A DNA stretch of 64,000 nt from Protula sp. h YS-2021. Its lineage: Eukaryota; Annelida; Polychaeta; Sabellida; Serpulidae. The notes beneath the pieces were generated by a model. That model did not search any database and was not told the origin of the DNA. It saw nothing but the letters and a program-made list of their open reading frames with translations. A program made the position numbers and the translations under genes. Where the stretch lies: assembly GCA_949752745.1 (NCBI GenBank), contig OX457024.1, forward strand, positions 51,105,810-51,169,809, read 5' to 3'. Of this stretch, positions 1 through 11,406 are shown one piece after another; within the stretch, counting starts at the first letter, position 1; every line of letters begins with the position of its first letter.

Positions 1-1571
1 TGATAGCAATTTCTTCAGATTTACTGCCTAAAGTGTATCTTCAGCATTGTCTTCTGCAGACGTGTGTGTTTAAAAGTATTTCTGTCACGGAAAGGTTTTT
101 CAAAATCAGTGTTTTTGCGTTTTCCATCCAACATTATATATTGTTCGAAGAAAGGCTTTGCCTTTGGACAGAACAACTGGTGACTGGCCAGGATTAACTA
201 ACTGTGAGAATGAGCTGTATTGTCTCCAACGAGAGGCAACGTAGCGATGACGTTCTCGCAAAAAGATTATGTGCTCATTTTCGATTATTAAACAGAACAA
301 AGCTTACGCAAGGGTCCTTTTTGGGTTTTATTTTTAATTTTTAAGGGTTACTTTAGGTACGGCGGCAAGGCTTATTAGTTTTTCTGTCTTTTAGAAAAAG
401 GCAACGGGTTAGTATTCATCCATAAAATACAACAAGCCACATTTTTCTAGAGTTAGCAAATGACAAAGATTTGCTAACCCTAGTTTTTAGTTCCTTAATT
501 AAGAAGTCTGTTGAATGGCGCCAATATCATGTCGAATGTCGTTAGCATTGGAGTGTCTCTGTACAGTAATGGGTTTAAACTCAAATCCGTCTCAGGTTTG
601 AATTGAGGAGTGTTATTTCGGAATTGAAATATTGATAGCAATTTCTTCAGATTTACTGCCTAAAGTGTATTTTCAGCATTGTCTTCTGCAGATGCGTGTG
701 TTTAAAAGTATTTCTGTCACGGAAAGGTTTTTCAAAATCAGTGTTTTTGCGTTTTCCATCCAACATTATATATTGTTTGAAGAAAGGCTTTGCCTTTGGA
801 CAGAACAATTGGTGACTGGCCAGGATTAACTAACTGTGAGAATGAGCTGTATTGTCTCCAACAAGAGAGGCAACGTAGCGATGACGTTCTCGCAAAAAGA
901 TTATGTGCTCATTTTTTTCGATTATTAAACAGAACAAAGCTTACGCAAGGGTTCTCTTTGGGTTTTATTTTTATTTTTTAAGGGTTAGTTTAGGTACGGC
1001 GGCGAGACCTATTAGTTTTTCTGTCTTTACAAAAAGGCAACGGGTTAGTATTCATCCATAAAATACAACAAGCCACACGTTTCTAGAGTTAGCAAATGAC
1101 AAAGATAGTTTTTAGTTTCTTAATTAAGAAGTCTGTTGAATGGCGCCAATATCATGTCGAATGTCGTTAGCATTGGAGTGTCTCTGTTCAGCAATGGGTT
1201 TAAACTCAAATCCGTCTTAGGTTTGAATTGAGGAGTGTTATTTCGGAATTGAAATATTGATAGCAATTTCTTCAGATTTACTGCCTAAAGTGTATTTTCA
1301 GCATTGTCTTCTGCAGACGCGTGTGCTTAAAGGTATTTCTGTCACGGAAAGGTTTTTCAAAATTGGTGTCTTTTGCGCATACCACCCAACATTATATATT
1401 GTTTCAAGCCTATGGACAGTTTTTAGTTTCATAAATGTTGAATCTGTTGTATGACGCAAATATGATGTCACAAGTCGTTAGCTATGGAGTGTTTCTATTT
1501 AGTAATAATGACTTTAAACTTAATTCCGCCTCAAGTTGGCATTGATTAGTATTATTTAAGAACTGAAAAAT
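1..1571. repeat. ~630-bp tandem repeat, about 2.5 units
   Basis: The phrase TGATAGCAATTTCTTCAG recurs at 1, 633 and 1259, giving units of 632 and 626 bp that align almost base for base. The third unit follows the others to about 1400, then skips roughly half of the unit and rejoins a diverged form of its end, reaching the next TGATAGCAATTT at 1572. The first unit starts at the window edge, so the array probably continues to the left. No coding motif is recognisable; short open frames inside it recur only because the units are alike. Confidence 0.9.
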
Positions 1572-1866
1572 TGATAGCAATTTGCTTTTTATTAGGAAGT
1601 GTGTCACTTGAATATTTAAAAGTGTATAAATTATTTCTAATTGAATGTTTATTTATTAATGGAAAAAGTAAGACAGAAACAAGCAAAAATATTTATTTCA
1701 TTGTATTTCAAACGTGCTTGTGAGATAACATAATTTTTTAATATCTAAATTTAGAGAGTACTCGATTTTCAGTAAATAAAATATAATGAAATCTACTTAC
1801 TTTATCTTATTTTCACTTTAAAAATATTCATAAAACAACTGAAAAATCTCACACAAAGGCGCAGAC
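1572..1866. other. AT-rich stretch without features
   Basis: Unique AT-rich sequence between the tandem array and the hairpin. I see no gene, RNA or repeat in it. Confidence 0.5.
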
Positions 1867-1948
1867 TCTAAAATAAACGACCATTTGGAAATGCTTTAAA
1901 ATATTGTAGCTTATATTTTAAGCATTTCCAAACGGTCTTTTATTTTAG
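1867..1948. repeat. Long imperfect palindrome (hairpin)
   Basis: Two arms of about 33 bases (from TCTAAAATAAACGACCATTT and its complement ending AACGGTCTTTTATTTTAGGA) pair across a loop of roughly 12-15 bases centred near 1907, with only a few mismatches. It sits directly before a LINE 3' fragment. It could be a short foldback or MITE-like element; no target-site duplication was identified. Confidence 0.8.
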
Positions 1949-1954
1949 GAACGA

Positions 1955-2439
1955 ACAAAGAAATAACAAACTTTTTCAAATCCAACCAACAGTTGGACAA
2001 AAGCAGCTAGCTCTTGACAATATTCGCGACAAAACAGTTTTGTTTAGAGCTCGAATCGGGCATACATACACCACCCACGGATATCTTTTGAGAGGCGAAG
2101 AGCCTCCAGAATGTATTGGTTGTCAAGAACGTCTGACTGTAAAACATATTCTACTCAATTGCCTAGATTTTCAGGACATTCGTTCACGCTTCTACAGTGT
2201 GAATTCCATGTAAGACCTTTTTACAAAGGTAGCACCAAGTAAAATTATTTCTTTTCTGAAAGAAATACACCTGTACAGCAAGTTTTAAATTGAATTTAGT
2301 TGGTTTTAGATTATACACTACTTGTTATGTCTACTTTAATTGATTTTAGTTTCAACTGACTCTTGATATAGCAACAGAACCGACACAATATGACCCTAAC
2401 GGGTTTCCGGTGTCGTTAAACAAATCAATCAATCAATCA
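1955..2439 (+). mobile_element. 3' end of an I/Nimb-like non-LTR retrotransposon (LINE)
   Basis: The plus strand encodes the tail of a LINE ORF2. DNIRDKTVLFRARIGHT and HGYLLRGEEPP are followed by a zinc-knuckle CIGCQERLTVKHILLNC (C-x2-C-x7-H-x4-C, about 2112-2162), the usual last segment downstream of RNase H in I/Nimb/Jockey-group LINEs. An in-frame TAA falls at about 2211, and a related stretch (VAPSKIISFLKEIHLYSKF) continues past it to about 2290. The 3' untranslated region reads ACCCTAACGGGTTTCCGGTG and ends in a tetranucleotide tail of AATC repeats (2421-2439), as such LINEs do. The 5' part, including RT and endonuclease, is absent, as expected of a 5'-truncated insertion. The clade call is from memory of these C-termini. 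Confidence 0.85.
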
Positions 2440-2808
2440 TATTTTAGGTATGATTGGTCGTTGTGGGATTAAACAATGTCCGTTAAAAGAAAAGAATTGG
2501 TATGTCCTGCCTTTGTGGGGTTGTTCATTTTGAAACCCACAAAAATACAGACGGACGTGGTCACTTCAAGTACGAAACGTCTTTGTGCGTTTAGGAACTA
2601 CTTTTCTCCATACGTTATGTGATATTTTGATTTTTCGTCCGTACATTGTGTGATATTTTGATTTTGTCGTCCGTGCGTTGTGTGATATTTTTAACCCAAT
2701 GTCGAACGGACATAAACGCACAATGACCTCTGGTACGCAAGACCTGAGTAACCACACAACGTCGCTCTGAACTTACCTGGCGTCCGTCCTCGATTAAACG
2801 CATAAGGT
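2440..2808. other. Non-coding stretch with a short ~32-bp repeat
   Basis: No gene is visible. At about 2609-2700 a unit of the form CGTTGTGTGATATTTTGATT with a TCGTCCGTG linker occurs three times at ~31-32 bp spacing. The rest is unique and unremarkable. Confidence 0.55.
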
Positions 2809-2828
2809 ACCTCTTGTAGGTAGAGCCG

Positions 2829-3901
2829 TCCGTCCGTCCGTCCGTCCGTCCGTCTGTCCGCAGTGAGTTCTTATGAAATTAATGAGTCGATTTTTCTCAA
2901 AACATACATACGTATTGGGGTACATGTCTAGATGATGCCCGTGGTATTGTTTTTTTCGTTTCCTCAAAAATTCTATTTTTGGCAAATTTTTGAACACAGG
3001 GGGGGGGGGGGGGTTCGTGCATTTTTTCACTTTGGCAGGCTATATCTCCAAAACAGTTTGTTGGATTAGGCTGAAACTTGGCAAGAACAACACACATATA
3101 GTTCAAATGTTTTCCTGCGAAGTTTTTCTTTTTTTCGCTGAAAATGTATTTTTGGGAATTTTTAAATTTTTGAATTTGAACTTTTTTTGGCCATATTGTT
3201 GCGATATCTCCAAAACGGTTTGTTGGATTAGGCTGAAACGTGGCAAGAACAACACACATATAGTTCAAATGTTTACTGCGAAGTTTTTCTTCATTTTCGC
3301 TGAAAATGTATTTTTGGGAATTTTTAAATTTTTGAATTTGAACTTTTTTTGGCCATATTGTTGCGATATCTCCAAAACGGTTTGTTGGATTAGGCTAAAA
3401 CGTGGCAAGAACAACACATATATAGTGCAAATGTTTACTGCGAAGTTTTTCTTCATTTCCGCTGAAAATGTATTTTGGGCGAATTTTTAAATTTTTGATT
3501 TTGAACTTTTTTGGCCATATTGTTGCGATATCTCCTAAACGGTTTGTTGGATTAGGCTGAAACTTGGCAAGAACAACACATATATAGTACAAATGTTTAC
3601 TGCGAAGTTTTTCTTCATTTCCTTTGAAAATGTATTTTTGGCGACTTTTTATTTTTATTTTTGAATTTTTAATTTTTTTGGCCATATTGTTGCGATATCT
3701 CCGAAACAGTTTGTTCCATTAGGCTGAAACATGGCAAGAAGAACCCATATGTAGTGGAAATGTTTACTGCCAAGTTTTTCTTCATTCATTTTCAGTAAAA
3801 ATGTATTTTTGCCGATTTTTTCAATTTTTTGGGCTCGCCAATGTTGTATTTTAAGCAAGGAATTTTTTTCACGTGACTGATTGGGGGCGGGGGAGACATA
3901 T
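2829..3901. repeat. Dispersed repeat with internal ~162-bp tandem units, copy 1
   Basis: It starts with a (GTCC)n-type run, has a homopolymer of G at about 2999-3013, then about five tandem units beginning GCGATATCTCC at 3044, 3206, 3368, 3530 and 3697. Spacing is 162, 162, 162 and 167 bp, and identity decays toward the right. It ends with GGGGGAGACATAT at about 3888-3900. The left end with the matching ATATGTCTCCCCC is missing here but present in copy 2. Long open frames across these units are by-products of a period divisible by three. Confidence 0.85.
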
Positions 3902-4114
3902 CCCTTTTTGTTTTAACAAAAACACTGGCCAATCTAGTTTGCATATAAAATGCTAATGAATTTCTTCAAACGTAATAAACAAAAACGACTACTTCTGATT
4001 AAATATTCACTTTCTTCTACCAAACTAACCTACAGTATAAGGAATTTAAGAACATAAATTCTATTCTGAAAAGAGTATAAAGTTTATCCTGTGTCACAAC
4101 TTTGAGATTCAAGC

Positions 4115-5115
4115 TATATATATATATATAGCGTTCGTACCAATTATTCTTGGTCGATTACACCCAACTGCTGACTTATATGTCTAGAGCATATTCTAAC
4201 TGAACGCCAAAAACATGAACCACTAAAATGCTTGTTCCTGACCCCCTGTCCCCACTTTAAAGTAAAAAACGAGAATAAAATTATTCTTTCTGTATATATT
4301 TTATTCACAATATTTGGTTTTTCTTACAGCTACACTTCAATCTAATTTTGATTTTGAAGACTCATATTTTTTAATATGCACAATTAAATTAAATTCACAA
4401 ATAAAACTGAGGCATAAACGGTATTTAGTTGATATTCACATTTTTTTCAACAATAACCTAAATTAAACATAATCACATTAATATAACTGACACTGATAAA
4501 TTTAATTCTTTTCTAGCAGTGTTCATTGTGAGGAAATTCGGTTGAGAAAATATCGGATATCATACTTTGATGATGTGGATTCGTATTTACCAGAGGTGCT
4601 TGCCGCATTTTGCCTTTAAATAAACTTTGAGGTGTGGATTCATTTATTTTTTGTAATGTTTCTCGCACTTTTGCATCGAGAAAATACCGGAGATCGCACT
4701 TTGATGATGTGGATTCGTAACTGCCCAAGGTGCTTGCCGCATTTTGGCTCCAAATAAACTAGCAATAAAGTACTTTTATGATGTGGATTCAGTGGTAATC
4801 TTATTAGTAATCTTCCTTATGTTAATCAAATTGAGAGAATAGGCTTCATACAGGAGGCGATTTGGCTTAATATTTCAGCTTAGCCTGATTAAGAGATATA
4901 TTATTAATCATGATACGATTAGGAGTTATGAAGTTCGAAAGCTGGTTCAAAATAGTAAAATTAAGCAAGCAATCAGACAAAAAAAACGAAAGCCGGTGTT
5001 AATAGAAACGTTTCTGGGGAGGTACGAATTGACTTCACATGGGTACGAATCGACCAACCAATTTGGGTACGAATCAACTAAATTCTGTACGAAACGACTT
5101 AGGTACGAATCGACC
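4115..5115. mobile_element. Foldback-like element, copy 1, left arm lost
   Basis: This corresponds to 11407-12481 in copy 2. The right arm (5040-5115) holds four spaced TACGAA-type motifs, for example TGGGTACGAATCGACCAACC. The left inverted arm is gone: the sequence jumps from a short (TA)n at 4115-4130 to GCGTTCGTACCAATTATTC. A ~137-bp tandem pair (from about 4541 and 4678, sharing GATGATGTGGATTCGTA and GGTGCTTGCCGCATTTTG) lies inside. No transposase is visible, so it would be non-autonomous. Confidence 0.65.
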
Positions 5116-7238
5116 AGACACCGTTCAAATTCAAAGGCTGTCCTCTGACAATACGAGACTACAACTGCTTGTATTATTTTTGTTCAATACTTTATTTGAT
5201 GTGGGATCGTGAAATATTGTATTGATTCAGTCTTTCTTGATTACTTTTCAATTCGCGTGTTAGGATTTCACCTTCAACTCCCGTTCGAACTGGCTATATC
5301 TTTCAGCCAAATTTTTCAACTAAGTCCTACTTGAATTTCAATTCATTTGAACTATGGATATGCCAACCAGGGGCGACTTATTACTGAATTATTTCAACAA
5401 TATTCTGCAAACAGCAATCGAGCCTTTGTAAGAGTAAATACGCCACTTAAACACCATCACATCCCAGAGTACTCCATTTGGACTATGATTCCCTACATCG
5501 ACGAAGAAATAGCAATTGCATTTTCAAAACGGCCAAATTGCCATAGCTAACATTGCCATGCTTGTTCGGATGCACAGATTCCAAATTGGAGATGCGTTGT
5601 AATATGTATAGTTGTCTGTGAGTGTACGCAACGTTTCTTCTTCCTCTTAACGTTTTGCCGGTGCTGTTCATATTGACTGCAAACTGGTCTCGAAATCTGT
5701 GTGAATCCCGACTAAAGCCTTTTCTTGGCGAATTTTAAGTGCTTTTTGAGAAAAAAACTGCACAAATCTCCATAACTTTAAAAACGTTATCACAGCCAAG
5801 AGTTCATCTTCAGTCTCTAAACTGAATAGAAAAAATGTCCCAGAGGTGTCGTACATGACAATCTTTTTATTGGCAGTTTCGAAATTTTTTGTGAATTTCT
5901 GTCCATTCTTTTTTGCCCGAAAACAGTATAACATAGTAGTAAAATTAAATCTTTAAAATCTATTTTCTCCTAGTTATGATTGAATTGTTTTGACCATTTC
6001 AAAGATGAGCTTCTATGCGCATAGATTATGAGTCTTGATTTCGTCGGTATCGAACTTCTCGATTTGGCCTTAAACTTTAAAGAACATGAGTTTTTGACGG
6101 CCCATCCCCACACGTAATAACGTTTCTTCTCGAGACAACCGTACTAGCCGGCGTGTTTTTCCCCGAAATTCCCAAAATATTGAATTTTGGCATTTTTCTC
6201 GATTTTCTGAAAATAGGACACCATGTAAGTGAAACTGAAGCTAAAAAAATAATCTGCTACAGTCGTTATTGGATCGACAGTCGTAAACTCAAATACCTAC
6301 TGAGCAAAAACAATACGGACAGTTCTAATATCGCATGGTCAGCGCACAACAATTCAATGAATTTTAATGGTTTGTAGCGAACGCAAATACCAATGGTATA
6401 ATCGCATTTTCTCAAAGGCCAGATCCATGCCGATCACTGAACCGCACTTTTTATGGTTCACACTTTTACACACAATAAACAACGAAACAGGCTGATGTCA
6501 CACACTTCCAATCGAAATCTATTCAATTTCTTGTTTTTCTAAACAAAAATAAATGTCTCTCCGACTGGACCCATTAATCCCTAATAATCATTTTCCTTTT
6601 TTTATTGCTGAAACAAAAGTGTCATTTCTGTAAACAATCATAATTAAAAAATGAACAAAACTAGACGGTGGTCACTAAAACAGATGTATTTTACGTCTTT
6701 TTTATCCGAATCTGGAAGGTGGTCGCTAAAATATGTTTTACTGTACGTCCTGTTTTATCCGGGTCAGGAAGTTGGTCACTACGCGTATTCCCCGATAACA
6801 CAAATTTCGTGTAACGCATATAGTGTCTGTTCAGCTTGAGATCACACGATATAATACTGTGCTATTTATGGCAAGCTGAGCACCCACGACCACGAAAATC
6901 CAGTGTCATCACAATGGAATCAATATCCTCGACAAGTGTCAACACTACTGTAGGCCCTAGTCTAAAACGATAACACTTGTGCTTATGACAGACTGGTCAG
7001 CAAGGTTTTAGGACACAAGATTTCTTCAAATGGTATTCGCACTGCCAGAATTGAACTTAATGTCTATTTTTTTCTCGGCTTCCATTCGAATAGAAACAAG
7101 CATATTTCTTCTATTGGTGCGGTGCGAACCGAGTCTACCTTCTATAAATGTCAACTAACATCTCCACAAAAAAGCAATAAATTCCCGTTCACATCTCAAT
7201 AAGATCGTGTAATTTTAAATGATCGTTTTATATTACAG
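5116..7238. other. Non-coding part of duplicated segment, copy 1
   Basis: No recognisable gene on either strand; the open frames present are short and match no family I know. The only structure seen is a ~52-bp repeat at about 6664-6780, with GGTGGTCACTAAAAC followed by two diverged copies. The equivalent part of copy 2 is 12482-14604. Confidence 0.55.
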
Positions 7239-7378
7239 CCGTGAAGCACAAGGCGGGATACATCACGCCCGTGCCCGGCGGGGTAGGACCCATGACCGTG
7301 GCAATGCTCACGATCATTAAATGTATCAAAAAGATTTCGTTGCTGCCTGATTCTTGTATGCAGAAATCCTATATTTAG
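7239..7378 (+). pseudogene. MTHFD2: MTHFD2-like terminal exon, copy 1, inverted relative to the rest of the gene
   Basis: After a TATTACAG acceptor the plus strand reads CC then [20 protein letters not shown] (from 7241), the signature of the C-terminal NAD(P)-binding lobe of methylenetetrahydrofolate dehydrogenase/cyclohydrolase. It continues [11 protein letters not shown] and stops with TAG at 7376-7378. The final helix is shorter than in MTHFD2 proteins I know. All other exons of this gene are on the minus strand, and the exon that should precede this one (7771-7988) faces it tail to tail. The phases also do not match: this exon needs one preceding base, while the upstream exon ends in phase 0. 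I therefore call it part of a rearranged pseudogene rather than a usable exon. Confidence 0.85.
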
Positions 7379-7770
7379 CATAATAATGCCAAAATTGTCA
7401 GTATTATTTTGTTATCCAGTGGTATTTTTGTAATTTTCGTTTCTTGATTTCCAACCAGGAATGTAACTTGAAGATTCGTGTGTTTTGAAAAATGTAATGG
7501 TTAAAAACTTTCGGCATCGTGGAAACAGAACGATTAACTGCGATTATGTTATTTCGTCGTCCAGGCTCAAATAAGTTGTTTATTATGGTGAAAGAAAAAG
7601 TTTAATAATAAAAATATGTTTTCTATTATATTTGCTCAAAATGTATTTACGAATTTAAGATAGAAATAATTTTGTTTAAAACGCACACAGGCGCTTCCCA
7701 TTTCTAATTTTTATTAGTCCCATGGTTTTCCATTGAATCAGTGGCATATGGCCGCCGCCTTGACACAAAC
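7379..7770. other. Gap between convergent MTHFD2-like exons, copy 1
   Basis: No gene is visible. One breakpoint of the inferred inversion that flipped the terminal exon should lie in this interval, which is the sequence between the stop codon of the plus-strand exon and the donor of the minus-strand exon. The matching stretch in copy 2 is 14745-15136. Confidence 0.5.
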
Positions 7771-7988
7771 ATCAAAATCGACATCGCTCATAAGCCGAAA
7801 CTTCCCCGTCGACTCGTTCTTAATGCGCGTGATTCCCACATCAATGACACAGGCACCGGGCTTAATGGCGTCAGGAGTTACGAGTTTGAGAATACCCGTT
7901 GCCGTAACAACAATGTCGGCCATTTGGGTGTACCTTACCATATCTTCGCGTGGCGTGTAGCGATGGCAAATTATAGTTTTCGTATCAC
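7771..7988 (-). pseudogene. MTHFD2: MTHFD2-like NAD(P)-binding exon, copy 1
   Basis: The exon starts after a TTAG acceptor at 7990-7989 and reads through 218 bp to a GAT/GTTTGT donor. It encodes TIICHRYTPREDMVRYTQMA, DIVVTATGILKLVTPD, IKPGACVIDVGITRIKNE and a final DVDFD, a good match to the dinucleotide-binding domain of MTHFD2. The usual TGIP(K/N)L carries Leu in place of Pro. It differs from copy 2 at one visible residue (DTKTII here, DTTTII there). It is an orphan: no upstream exons accompany this copy, which is cut off by the duplication edge at 8343. Confidence 0.88.
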
Positions 7989-8034
7989 CTAAGTCAAGAT
8001 ATGCGGCATCTATGGAACGCCATTTTAGCATTTT

Positions 8035-8330
8035 ATGCTTATTTTTGATATCAAAAAATATTTAGAGATATCAATAAATCAATGTAGATCTCAATAATTT
8101 ATATTTCGCTGTCAATAAATGAATTTTAGATGGCAAAAAATTTGTTTTTGAGATCAAAAAATCAATTTTACAAACTTAAAAAATCTTAGGGGAGACACAC
8201 ATTAACATAAAATATAACGAATCGTCAATTAAATTTTGAAGATGGAAATTTGAATTATTGAGATCAATAATAACAACACAATTTTTGATTTCAAGAATTG
8301 TTTCTTTTTTTGTACAGTAAAAAATTAAAG
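8035..8330. repeat. GATATC/GAGATC-AAAAAT motif zone, copy 1
   Basis: About ten degenerate copies of a short motif of the form TGAKATCAAAAAAT are spaced 20-35 bp apart. This is the left part of the larger motif zone seen complete beside copy 2 at 15405-16200. The copy is truncated by the duplication border. Confidence 0.7.
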
Positions 8331-8336
8331 TAAATG

Positions 8337-8340
<4 letters not shown>

Positions 8341-8411
<71 letters not shown>
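8341..8411. repeat. (TC)n microsatellite
   Basis: An uninterrupted TC dinucleotide run of about 70 bp that marks the right edge of duplication copy 1. The Arg-Glu and Leu-Ser open frames across it are artefacts of the repeat. Confidence 0.98.
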
Positions 8412-8414
<3 letters not shown>

Positions 8415-8657
8415 CAAGTAAGCCTAAAGAATGCAGAAACATTGGAAAATCTGTTGGAAAATAATGACTATCCTTGGTTAACAAAGACGACAAAACGGGG
8501 TGGAGGGGGGGTATATTAAATTCAGCGACTGCAAAATATATCATATTTTTCACGCAATTTTAAATTGTCTTAATTTTTTATGATTTCAAACTAGACCGTT
8601 TTAACTACCGAGTAGTGAAAATTACACTTGGGGCCACAAAAAATGCCATTCTGAACT
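8412..8657. other. Unique spacer without a gene
   Basis: Short spacer between the microsatellite and the degenerate tandem array; nothing recognisable. Confidence 0.5.
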
Positions 8658-9340
8658 CGTAAAATTCAGAACTGACCATGAACGAGGAGGTGAAGGTCAC
8701 CAAGACACTTCATCCCTTATCTTCTCTTTTAGGCTCACACGGTCGAAAATAAGCTCAAATTTACAAAATCGCACTACCTCTAACCCTTTTTGGAACTGAC
8801 CGAAATGGTCAAGATCACCAAGGTACCTTTTACATAACGCTTTTGAGGCTGAAAGGGTCGAAATAAGCTCAAAATAAATTTATCTCTACCCGTTTTCGAG
8901 ATGATGGCCAACTTCCGGTTTTCTAATCGTCACCATGACCGAGGTAGTCAAGGTCACCAAGGTACCCCTTACATATACTTTTTTATTCCCAAAGGGTCGA
9001 AAATAAGCTGAAATTGCTCTATCTGTGACCGTTTTTTAGATAATGGCCAAATTCCAGTTTCAGACTTCGATCATGGCCGAGGAGCTAAAGGTCACCGAGG
9101 TATCTCTTACATATAATCTTTTTGGCCCAAAGGATCGAAAATGAGCTCAAAATCGCTCTATCTTTAACTGTTTTTCGAGATAATGGTCAACTTACGGTTT
9201 TTCACCTTGACCATGACCGAGGTCAAGTTCAACGAGGTACCTCTTACATAAAGTCTTTTAGACCCAAAGGGTCTGAAAATAAGCTCAGAATCGCTCGAAA
9301 TCTCTTACCGTTTTCGAGATAATGGTCAATCGTTTTCATG
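8658..9340 (+). repeat. Degenerate ~120-140-bp tandem repeat
   Basis: Five or six units share the order GACCATGACCGAGG, AAGGTCACCAAGGTACC, CTTACATATA, AAAGGGTCGAAAATAAGCTC, ATCGCTCTATC and CGTTTTCGAGATAATGG. Unit starts lie near 8676, 8793, 8930, 9070 and 9209. Units differ at many positions, so the array is old. A related array lies in reverse orientation at 33560-33890, so this is a dispersed family. Confidence 0.8.
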
Positions 9341-9730
9341 CTGAAAGGAAAAATCATCAGTCAGCCAAATTTCATAACTCTTTAGCAATTGGGGAAAACC
9401 CAAACGCTGCAGCTACCTTCAAACTTGCACACACATACTGTAATCGCTCTCATAGTAGAGAGTCGGGTCATAATACGCCCATGCTAATATCATAGCAGTT
9501 CCATTAACTGCGAAATCAAAGCGTTTGACTACCTTTTAATGGGCGTCAGTGTCAATTTCAATGTCCATTTTAAAATATGAAATGTTAATGAATTTCTTTA
9601 AAAAATTGAGCTGGACCAACTACACATGCGAGATTATGTCTCTGCCAAATGTGGTCGCCCTAGCCCTAGAAGTCTCAGGAGTTCGTATGATAAGGTTTTT
9701 CTTTCGAATTTTAAATCTCACTTCATTTTT
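9341..9730. other. Unique spacer without a gene
   Basis: I see no gene, RNA or repeat structure before the TIR of the next element. Confidence 0.5.
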
Positions 9731-10867
9731 ATATGTCTCCCCCTAAGGGAGACATATATAGCACTTGGTGTGTCCGTCCGTCCACCCGTCCGTCCGTCTG
9801 TCCGTCCGTCCGTCTGTCCGTCTGTCCGCAGTGAGTTCTTATGAAATTAATGAGTCGATTTTTCTCAAAACATACATACGTATTGGGGTACATGTCTAGA
9901 TGATGCCCGTGGTATTGTTTTTTCCGTTTCCTCAAAAATTCTATTTTTGGCAAATTTTTGAACACAGGGGGGGGGGGGGTTCGTGCATTTTTTCACTTTG
10001 GCAGGCTATATCTCCAAAACAGTTTGTTGGATTAGGCTGAAACTTGGCAAGAACAACACACATATAGTTCAAATGTTTTCCTGCGAAGTTTTTCTTTATT
10101 TTCGCTGAAAATGTATTTTTGGGAATTTTTAAATTTTTGAATTTGAACTTTTTTTGGCCATATTGTTGCGATATCTCCAAAACGGTTTGTTGGATTAGGC
10201 TGAAACGTGGCAAGAACAACACACATATAGTTCAAATGTTTACTGCGAAGTTTTTCTTCATTTTCGCTGAAAATGTATTTTTGGGAATTTTTAAATTTTT
10301 GAATTTGAACTTTTTTTGGCCATATTGTTGCGATATCTCCAAAACGGTTTGTTGGATTAGGCTGAAACGTGGCAAGAACAACACATATATAGTGCAAATG
10401 TTTACTGCGAAGTTTTTCTTCATTTCCGCTGAAAATGTATTTTGGGCGAATTTTAAAATTTTTGATTTTGAACTTTTTTGGCCATATTGTTGCGATATCT
10501 CCTAAACGGTTTGTTGGATTAGGCTGAAACTTGGCAAGAACAACACATATATAGTACAAATGTTTACTGCGAAGTTTTTCTTCATTTCCTTTGAAAATGT
10601 ATTTTTGGCGACTTTTTATTTTTATTTTTGAATTTTTAATTTTTTTGGCCATATTGTTGCGATATCTCCGAAACAGTTTGTTCCATTAGGCTGAAACATG
10701 GCAAGAAGAACCCATATGTAGTGGAAATGTTTACTGCCAAGTTTTTCTTCATTCATTTTCAGTAAAAATGTATTTTTGCCGATTTTTTCAATTTTTTGGG
10801 CTCGCCAATGTTGTATTTTAAGCAAGGAATTTTTTCACGTGACTGATTGGGGGCGGGGGAGACATAT
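9731..10867. mobile_element. TIR-bounded dispersed element with 162-bp internal tandems, copy 2
   Basis: This copy is complete. It begins ATATGTCTCCCCC (9731-9743) and ends GGGGGAGACATAT (10855-10867), exact 13-base inverted ends. A (GTCC)n-like run (about 9771-9828), a G homopolymer (about 9967-9979) and about five ~162-bp tandem units follow in order. No coding capacity is believable. From memory, repeats with these ends and a TCCG-rich start are common in bivalve genomes; I cannot name the family. The first 65 bp are absent from copy 1, so the duplicated segment begins inside this element. Confidence 0.8.
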
Positions 10868-11079
10868 CCCTTTTTGTTTTAACAAAAACACTGGCCAATC
10901 TAGTTTGCATATAAAATGCTAATGAATTTCTTCAAACGTAATAAACAAAAACGACTACTTCTGATTAAATATTCACTTTCTTCTACCGAACTAACCTACA
11001 GTATAAGGAATTTAAGAACATAAATTCTATTCTGAAAAGAGTATAAAGTTTATCCTGTGTCACAACTTTGAGATTCAAG

Positions 11080-11191
<112 letters not shown>

Positions 11192-11406
11192 TTTAGTCTT
11201 TTTTTTTTTTTGAGTTGCAATCAATGTCAGATCGGTGATTTTACCAGGCCATAGAAAATTTCAGTGAGATTTTAGCGGTTTAAAAAAAAACTTACCGCTT
11301 TTGAGCCTTCAAAATTCGACATATTACTGAAAGGGTCTGATTGTTTTCATTGTTTATTGTATGTAAGACGTTTAACACAATCAGTTTAATCAATGCTTCC
11401 TAGACA

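Larger units (their letters stand above)
2829..8343. repeat. Segmental duplication, copy 1
   Basis: This block matches 9797-15709 almost base for base. The offset is 6968 at its left end and 7366 over most of its length. Only scattered single-base differences are visible (for example near 4908, 6428, 7293 and 7979). One large difference is that about 400 bp present in copy 2 (AT repeat plus flank, 11100-11500) is missing here at 4115-4131. The left edge lies in a GTCC repeat and the right edge at a (TC)n tract, so both borders fall in simple sequence. The alternative is two haplotypes placed in tandem by assembly. Confidence 0.93.

Noticed and set aside
2990..3685. Long open frames with internal repeats (also at 10032-10652)
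   Set aside because: They result from 162-bp non-coding tandem units whose period is a multiple of three; frames are open on both strands and match no protein family.
3044..3860. Regular repeats considered as a CRISPR array
   Set aside because: The units are continuous ~162-bp tandems without unique spacers, in a eukaryotic context with no cas genes.
8176..8553. Open frames with long Arg-Glu or Leu-Ser runs
   Set aside because: They are translations of the (TC)n microsatellite.
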